A stretch of DNA of 11,132 nucleotides, taken from NCBI GenBank assembly GCA_946480065.1, contig CAMLJA010000038.1, positions 1 through 11,132 of the forward strand, read 5' to 3'. The first letter of the stretch is position 1; every line of letters begins with the position of its first letter. This document shows, in pieces, positions 8,347 to 11,132 of this stretch. Below the pieces are notes generated by a model that saw only the letters and a list, made by a program, of their open reading frames with translations, ran no database searches and was not told where the DNA came from. The stretch is from an uncultured Thermomonas sp. (GTDB taxonomy: Bacteria; Pseudomonadota; Gammaproteobacteria; Xanthomonadales; Xanthomonadaceae). The translations under genes and the position numbers were made by a program.

Positions 8347-8862
8347 TCAGCGGTGGAAGCGCCCCGGCCGCCGGCGCATGCCCGCATGAAGCGCCCACAG
8401 CGCCAGCGCGATGAACCAGGCCAGCGCCCACATCGGCATGGTCAGGCCGAGCAAGCGCCAGTCGACGTTGCTGCAGTCGCCGGTGGCGGTCAGCACCTGC
8501 CGCGCCGCGCCCAGCCACGAATGCTGCTCCAGCATGAAATTGAGCCCGGGGCCGCAGCTGGGCAGCGGCGGCGGGTGCAGCTGCACCCAGCTGTGGCGGC
8601 CCGCGTAGCCGATGCCGGCCAGCGCCGGCAGCAGCGCCAGCAGCGCCCAGCCCTTGCGCGCGCCGGCCGCGCGCGGGGCGTGCAGCGCGCCCAGCAGGAA
8701 CACGATGCCGAGCGCGGCGAAGCACAGGCGCTGGAAGATGCAGAACGGGCACGGCTGCAGCTGCATCGCGAACTGCAGGTACAGCGCGTACCCAAGCAGC
8801 GCGGCGCAGGCGGCGAAGCCTGCCAGGAACTGGGTGCGGAACGACCAGCGGAACGGATTCAT
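8347..8862 (-). CDS. dsbB: Disulfide bond formation protein DsbB
   Basis: This encodes 171 residues of an inner-membrane protein that reoxidises the periplasmic thiol oxidase DsbA and passes electrons to quinone. Both cysteine pairs are present: C38-P-F-C41 in the first periplasmic loop, and C103 and C130 in the second. R45, four residues after C41, matches the quinone-contacting Arg48 of E. coli. Four hydrophobic segments are visible (about 13-31, 46-61, 70-88 and 136-158). C47 is an additional cysteine within the second membrane segment. The start at 8862 gives MNPFRWSFR, the N-terminus I recall from xanthomonad DsbB. An in-frame GTG at 8901 would add 13 Pro-rich residues but overlaps a possible -10 box. 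It lies on the same strand as rplQ, beyond the rplQ terminator, and no dsbA is in view. The call is firm. Confidence 0.95.
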   Translation of the reverse strand: MNPFRWSFRTQFLAGFAACAALLGYALYLQFAMQLQPCPFCIFQRLCFAALGIVFLLGALHAPRAAGARKGWALLALLPALAGIGYAGRHSWVQLHPPPLPSCGPGLNFMLEQHSWLGAARQVLTATGDCSNVDWRLLGLTMPMWALAWFIALALWALHAGMRRRPGRFHR

Positions 8863-8889
8863 CGGCGCGCCTGGCGGTGGAATCGCCCG

Positions 8890-8895
8890 ATTATG
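8890..8895 (-). promoter_or_regulatory. Possible -10 box for dsbB
   Basis: On the minus strand this reads CATAAT, in a GC-rich region, 28 bp upstream of the dsbB ATG at 8862. Transcription would begin near 8883 and leave a leader of about 20 nt. The -35 region would fall on the T run of the rplQ terminator (TTTTCG, a poor match). If it is real, the longer GTG start of dsbB is excluded. Confidence 0.3.
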
Positions 8896-8913
8896 GTGCA
8901 CCCCGCCGGAAAC

Positions 8914-8937
8914 GAAAAACCCCGGGTTTCCCCGGGG
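8914..8937 (-). terminator. Rho-independent terminator of the rpsD-rpoA-rplQ operon
   Basis: Read on the minus strand, a 7-bp stem CCCCGGG/CCCGGGG closes a GAAA tetraloop (a stable GNRA loop) and is followed at once by TTTTTCG. It starts 28 bp after the rplQ stop codon. This is the clearest terminator in the window and separates the ribosomal operon from dsbB. Confidence 0.93.
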
Positions 8938-8965
8938 CCTTCGTGGTGACGCTCGCGCGGGCCGC

Positions 8966-9337
8966 TTACTCGGCGGCCTGCGGGCGGTCGACCAGCTCCA
9001 CGTACGCCATCGGCGCGTTGTCGCCGGCGCGGAACCCGCACTTGAGGATGCGCAGGTAGCCGCCCGGGCGCTGGGCGTAGCGCGGGCCGAGCACGGTGAA
9101 CAGCGTGCCCACGGCTTCCTTGTCGCGCAGGCGCGAGAACGCCAGGCGGCGGTTCGCGACGCCGTCGGTCTTGGCCAGGGTGATCAGCGGCTCCGCGACG
9201 CGGCGCAGCTCCTTCGCCTTGGGCAGGGTGGTGCGGATGATCTCGTTCTTGAACAGCGACGACGCCATGTTCGAGAACATGACCTGGCGGTGCGCGCTGG
9301 TGCGGTTGAACTTGCGGCCGGCTTTCTGGTGACGCAT
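8966..9337 (-). CDS. rplQ: 50S ribosomal protein L17
   Basis: This encodes 123 residues (E. coli L17 has 127) of a large-subunit protein near the exit-tunnel region. The N-terminus [17 protein letters not shown] is diagnostic, and the L17 signature around [21 protein letters not shown] (36-56) is intact. The start at 9337 is set by the conserved N-terminus and by AGGAAG 8 nt upstream. It is the last gene of the alpha operon (order rpsD, rpoA, rplQ as in E. coli) and is followed by a strong terminator. It is separated from rpoA by an unusually long 247-bp spacer. The C-terminus is short (RPQAAE), with no added extension. Confidence 0.98.
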   Translation of the reverse strand: MRHQKAGRKFNRTSAHRQVMFSNMASSLFKNEIIRTTLPKAKELRRVAEPLITLAKTDGVANRRLAFSRLRDKEAVGTLFTVLGPRYAQRPGGYLRILKCGFRAGDNAPMAYVELVDRPQAAE

Positions 9338-9584
9338 GGTCTTGGCTTCCTGGAATGGTGTGGCTGTTGGGTTTCGCTGTCGCCATCCTGGCGTTGCAAC
9401 TTGGACTGCGCTGGTCCGGACCGGCATCCCTTGCCGGCGTCGCCGCGGACTTCGGTCCGTCGGCTTTAGTCACTCCCGCCTCCACGGCGGCACTGCAGGG
9501 GGCTTCGCAACCCCCGCCCGGCCGTCACGACCGGGCGTTCGCCGACGCGCGGACCGCCATGGGGCGGGCCGCGCAGGCGTCATC
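9338..9584 (-). other. Long hairpin-rich spacer between rpoA and rplQ
   Basis: No gene is supported in these 247 bp. Potential hairpins in minus-strand order are: 9547-9574 (12-bp stem, one mismatch, 4-nt loop); 9517-9535 (7-bp stem, 5-nt loop); 9498-9515 (G5/C5 stem); 9442-9464 (TTCG-loop stem on the plus strand, CGAA on the minus); and 9421-9437 (5-bp stem). A perfect 10-bp palindrome GGTCCGGACC lies at 9413-9422. The rplQ ribosome site AGGAAG is outside these stems. None of the stems is followed by a T run on the minus strand. I see no convincing promoter. The composition is less GC-biased at third positions than the flanking genes, as expected for non-coding DNA. Confidence 0.6.
9547..9574. 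repeat. Strong inverted repeat just downstream of the rpoA stop codon
   Basis: Arms 9547-9558 and 9563-9574 pair at 11 of 12 positions around a 4-nt loop (CCAT on the minus strand). The hairpin begins 10 nt after the rpoA TGA in the transcript. Without a T run it is unlikely to terminate alone. It could protect the 3' end of the rpoA message or form part of an attenuator before rplQ. Confidence 0.6.
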
Positions 9585-10583
9585 TCACCCCAGCATGCCG
9601 TGGCTGGCGACGCCGGCCGGCGGCCAGTTCTCCAGCTTCATGCCGAGCGACAGGCCGCGCTGGGCCAGCACTTCCTTGATCTCGGTGAGCGACTTCTTGC
9701 CCAGGTTCGGGGTCTTGAGCAGCTCGACCTCGGTCTTCTGGATCAGGTCGCCGATGTAGTAGATGCTCTCGGCCTTCAGGCAGTTGGCCGACCGCACGGT
9801 CAGCTCCAGGTCGTCGATCGGGCGCAGCAGCACCGGATCCACGCCGCCGGTCTGCTGCTTCGGCGCGCCGCGGTCGCGGTGGGTGAAGTCGCCGAACACC
9901 GACAGCTGGTCGCTCAGGATGTCGGCGGCGGTGCGCACGGCTTCCTCGGCGTCGATGGTGCCGTTGGTCTCGATGTCCAGCACCAGCTTGTCCAGGTCGG
10001 TGCGCTGCTCGACGCGCGCGGCCTCGACCGCGTAGGCGACGCGGCGGACCGGCGAGAACGAGGCGTCCAGCATCAGGCGGCCGATGGTGCGGGTCTCCTC
10101 GTCCGGGCGGCGGCGGGCGGCGGCCGGCTGGTAGCCGAAGCCGCGGCTGATGGTCAGGCGCATGTTCAGCGCCACGTCCTTGGTCAGGTTGGCGATCACG
10201 TGGCCGGGGTTCAGCACCTCGACGTTGTGGCTGGTCTTGATGTCGCCGGCGGTGACGACGCCCGGGCCCTGCTTCTTGAGCTCCAGGGTGTCGCTGTCGC
10301 CGCTGTGCATGCGGATGGCGACGTCCTTGAGGTTCAACAGCACCTCCAGCACGTCCTCCTGCAGGCCCTCGACGGTGGTGTACTCGTGCAGCACGCCGTC
10401 GATCTCGACCTCGGTGATCGCGAAGCCGGGGATCGAGGACAGCAGCACGCGGCGCAGCGCGTTGCCGAGGGTGTGGCCGTAGCCGCGCTCCAGCGGCTCG
10501 ATCACGACCTTGGCGCGATTGTCGGCGATGCGCTCGATCTGCGGCCCGCGGGGGCGCAGCACTTGGGTGGCGGTAACCGTCAT
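9585..10583 (-). CDS. rpoA: DNA-directed RNA polymerase subunit alpha
   Basis: This encodes 332 residues (E. coli has 329). The alpha dimer nucleates RNA polymerase assembly and contacts UP elements and activators. The N-terminal domain (about 1-235) holds the conserved [18 protein letters not shown] stretch (36-53), including R45. A Gly/Gln-rich linker (about 238-248) leads to the C-terminal domain, where R264 in [10 protein letters not shown] corresponds to the DNA-contacting Arg265 of E. coli. [13 protein letters not shown] and ENWPP are also intact. The tail GMLG is typical of xanthomonads as I recall. The start at 10583 is set by homology and by AGGAGA 8 nt upstream; an upstream in-frame Met at 10631 is not part of the family. 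It follows rpsD by 52 bp. Confidence 0.98.
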   Translation of the reverse strand: MTVTATQVLRPRGPQIERIADNRAKVVIEPLERGYGHTLGNALRRVLLSSIPGFAITEVEIDGVLHEYTTVEGLQEDVLEVLLNLKDVAIRMHSGDSDTLELKKQGPGVVTAGDIKTSHNVEVLNPGHVIANLTKDVALNMRLTISRGFGYQPAAARRRPDEETRTIGRLMLDASFSPVRRVAYAVEAARVEQRTDLDKLVLDIETNGTIDAEEAVRTAADILSDQLSVFGDFTHRDRGAPKQQTGGVDPVLLRPIDDLELTVRSANCLKAESIYYIGDLIQKTEVELLKTPNLGKKSLTEIKEVLAQRGLSLGMKLENWPPAGVASHGMLG

Positions 10584-10635
10584 TCGTGGTGTCTCCTGCT
10601 GGCCTGCGCGGGGGACGCAGGCCGGTGGCAATGGC

Positions 10636-11132
10636 TTACTTCGAGTACAGCTCGACGATCAGCGCTTCGTTGATGTCGCCCGGCAGGTCGGCCCGGTCCG
10701 GCACGGCCTTGAACACGCCGGCGAACTTGTTGGCGTCGACCTCGACCCACGAGGGGGACAGGCCCATCTGCTCGGCGAGGGTCAGCGACTCCTTGACGCG
10801 CAGCTGCTTCTGGGCGTTCTCCGACAGCGCGATGGCGTCGCCGGCCTTGACCTGGTAGCTGGGGAGGTTGACCGACTTGCCGTTGACGGTGACGCCGCGG
10901 TGGCTGACCAGCTGGCGGGCGGCCGGACGGGTCACCGCGAAGCCCATGCGGTAGACGACGTTGTCCAGGCGGGTTTCCAGCATCTGCAGCAGGTTCTCGC
11001 CGGTGTTGCCCTTCTTGGTCGAGGCCTTCTTGTAGTAGTTGCGGAACTGGCGCTCCAGCAGGCCGTAGATGCGCTTGACCTTCTGCTTCTCGCGCAGCTG
11101 GGTGGCGTAGTCGGACAGCTTGCCCTTGCGGG
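10636..11132 (-). CDS. rpsD: 30S ribosomal protein S4 (5' end outside window)
   Basis: The C-terminal 164 residues are visible, from [17 protein letters not shown] to the end [11 protein letters not shown]. Roughly 45 N-terminal residues lie beyond the right edge, given the E. coli length of 206. S4 is a primary 16S rRNA binder that starts 30S assembly and, in E. coli, represses its own operon by binding the mRNA. The S4 RNA-binding domain ([11 protein letters not shown], then [14 protein letters not shown]) is intact. The gene order rpsD-rpoA-rplQ is the conserved alpha-operon order, so rpsK and rpsM are expected upstream. An internal Met at 10983 is not the start, because conserved S4 sequence continues in frame past it. 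Confidence 0.98.
   Translation of the reverse strand, partial: RKGKLSDYATQLREKQKVKRIYGLLERQFRNYYKKASTKKGNTGENLLQMLETRLDNVVYRMGFAVTRPAARQLVSHRGVTVNGKSVNLPSYQVKAGDAIALSENAQKQLRVKESLTLAEQMGLSPSWVEVDANKFAGVFKAVPDRADLPGDINEALIVELYSK

Noticed and set aside
8270..8752. In-frame upstream extension of the DAHP synthase frame to 8752
   Set aside because: This part lies over dsbB in another frame and has Arg/Ala/Gly-rich sequence unlike class II DAHP synthases. The Met at 8269 gives the normal family length of 462.
8863..8901. Longer dsbB start at the in-frame GTG (8901)
   Set aside because: The added 13 residues are Pro-rich and not recalled in the family, while MNPFRWSFR at 8862 matches the xanthomonad DsbB start.
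9355..9759. Plus-strand open frame of 134 codons starting in the rpoA-rplQ spacer, with a hydrophobic N-terminus like a membrane helix
   Set aside because: Its first 60 codons lack the strong third-position GC bias of real genes here, it has no ribosome site, and it runs antisense into rpoA. The hydrophobic start is probably chance.

Overview
The window looks like core chromosome of a GC-rich gammaproteobacterium of the Xanthomonadaceae (Luteimonas, Lysobacter, Pseudoxanthomonas or a relative). This is inferred from four things: the strong third-position GC bias, the RpoA and S4 sequences and their order, a class II DAHP synthase, and a lipoprotein amidase that resembles the Stenotrophomonas peptide amidase Pam. 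I recognise no tRNA, rRNA, CRISPR array, insertion sequence, phage gene or defence system. I did not find an undescribed multi-gene system.

Left part, plus strand (1-1621): the 3' part of a periplasmic M48 zinc metalloprotease with C-terminal TPR-like helices. It overlaps by ATGA a small lipoprotein gene of unknown function, so the two are probably translationally coupled. A cyclophilin-type prolyl isomerase (1686-2180, minus) converges on this pair across a 9-bp hairpin terminator.

Centre, plus strand (2292-6859): typA/bipA (ribosome-associated GTPase), then 15 bp later thpR (2H RNA phosphodiesterase), which overlaps by ATGA a DUF2127 membrane protein. A lipoprotein amidase follows after 54 bp. 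A TATAAT box lies in the 111-bp divergent ppiB/typA spacer.

Right part, minus strand (read from the right edge): rpsD (partial), rpoA and rplQ form the distal alpha operon and end at a textbook terminator with a GAAA tetraloop. Then come dsbB (quinone-linked reoxidation of DsbA) and a class II DAHP synthase (first step of the shikimate pathway), which converges on the amidase.

The most unusual content is non-coding. The rpoA-rplQ spacer is 247 bp long and holds at least five potential hairpins in tandem, including a 12-bp stem just past the rpoA stop. The 77-bp spacer before the DAHP synthase holds a near-perfect 23-bp inverted repeat flanked by competing pairings. Both may be regulatory, but hairpins arise easily by chance in DNA this GC-rich, so comparative tests are needed.
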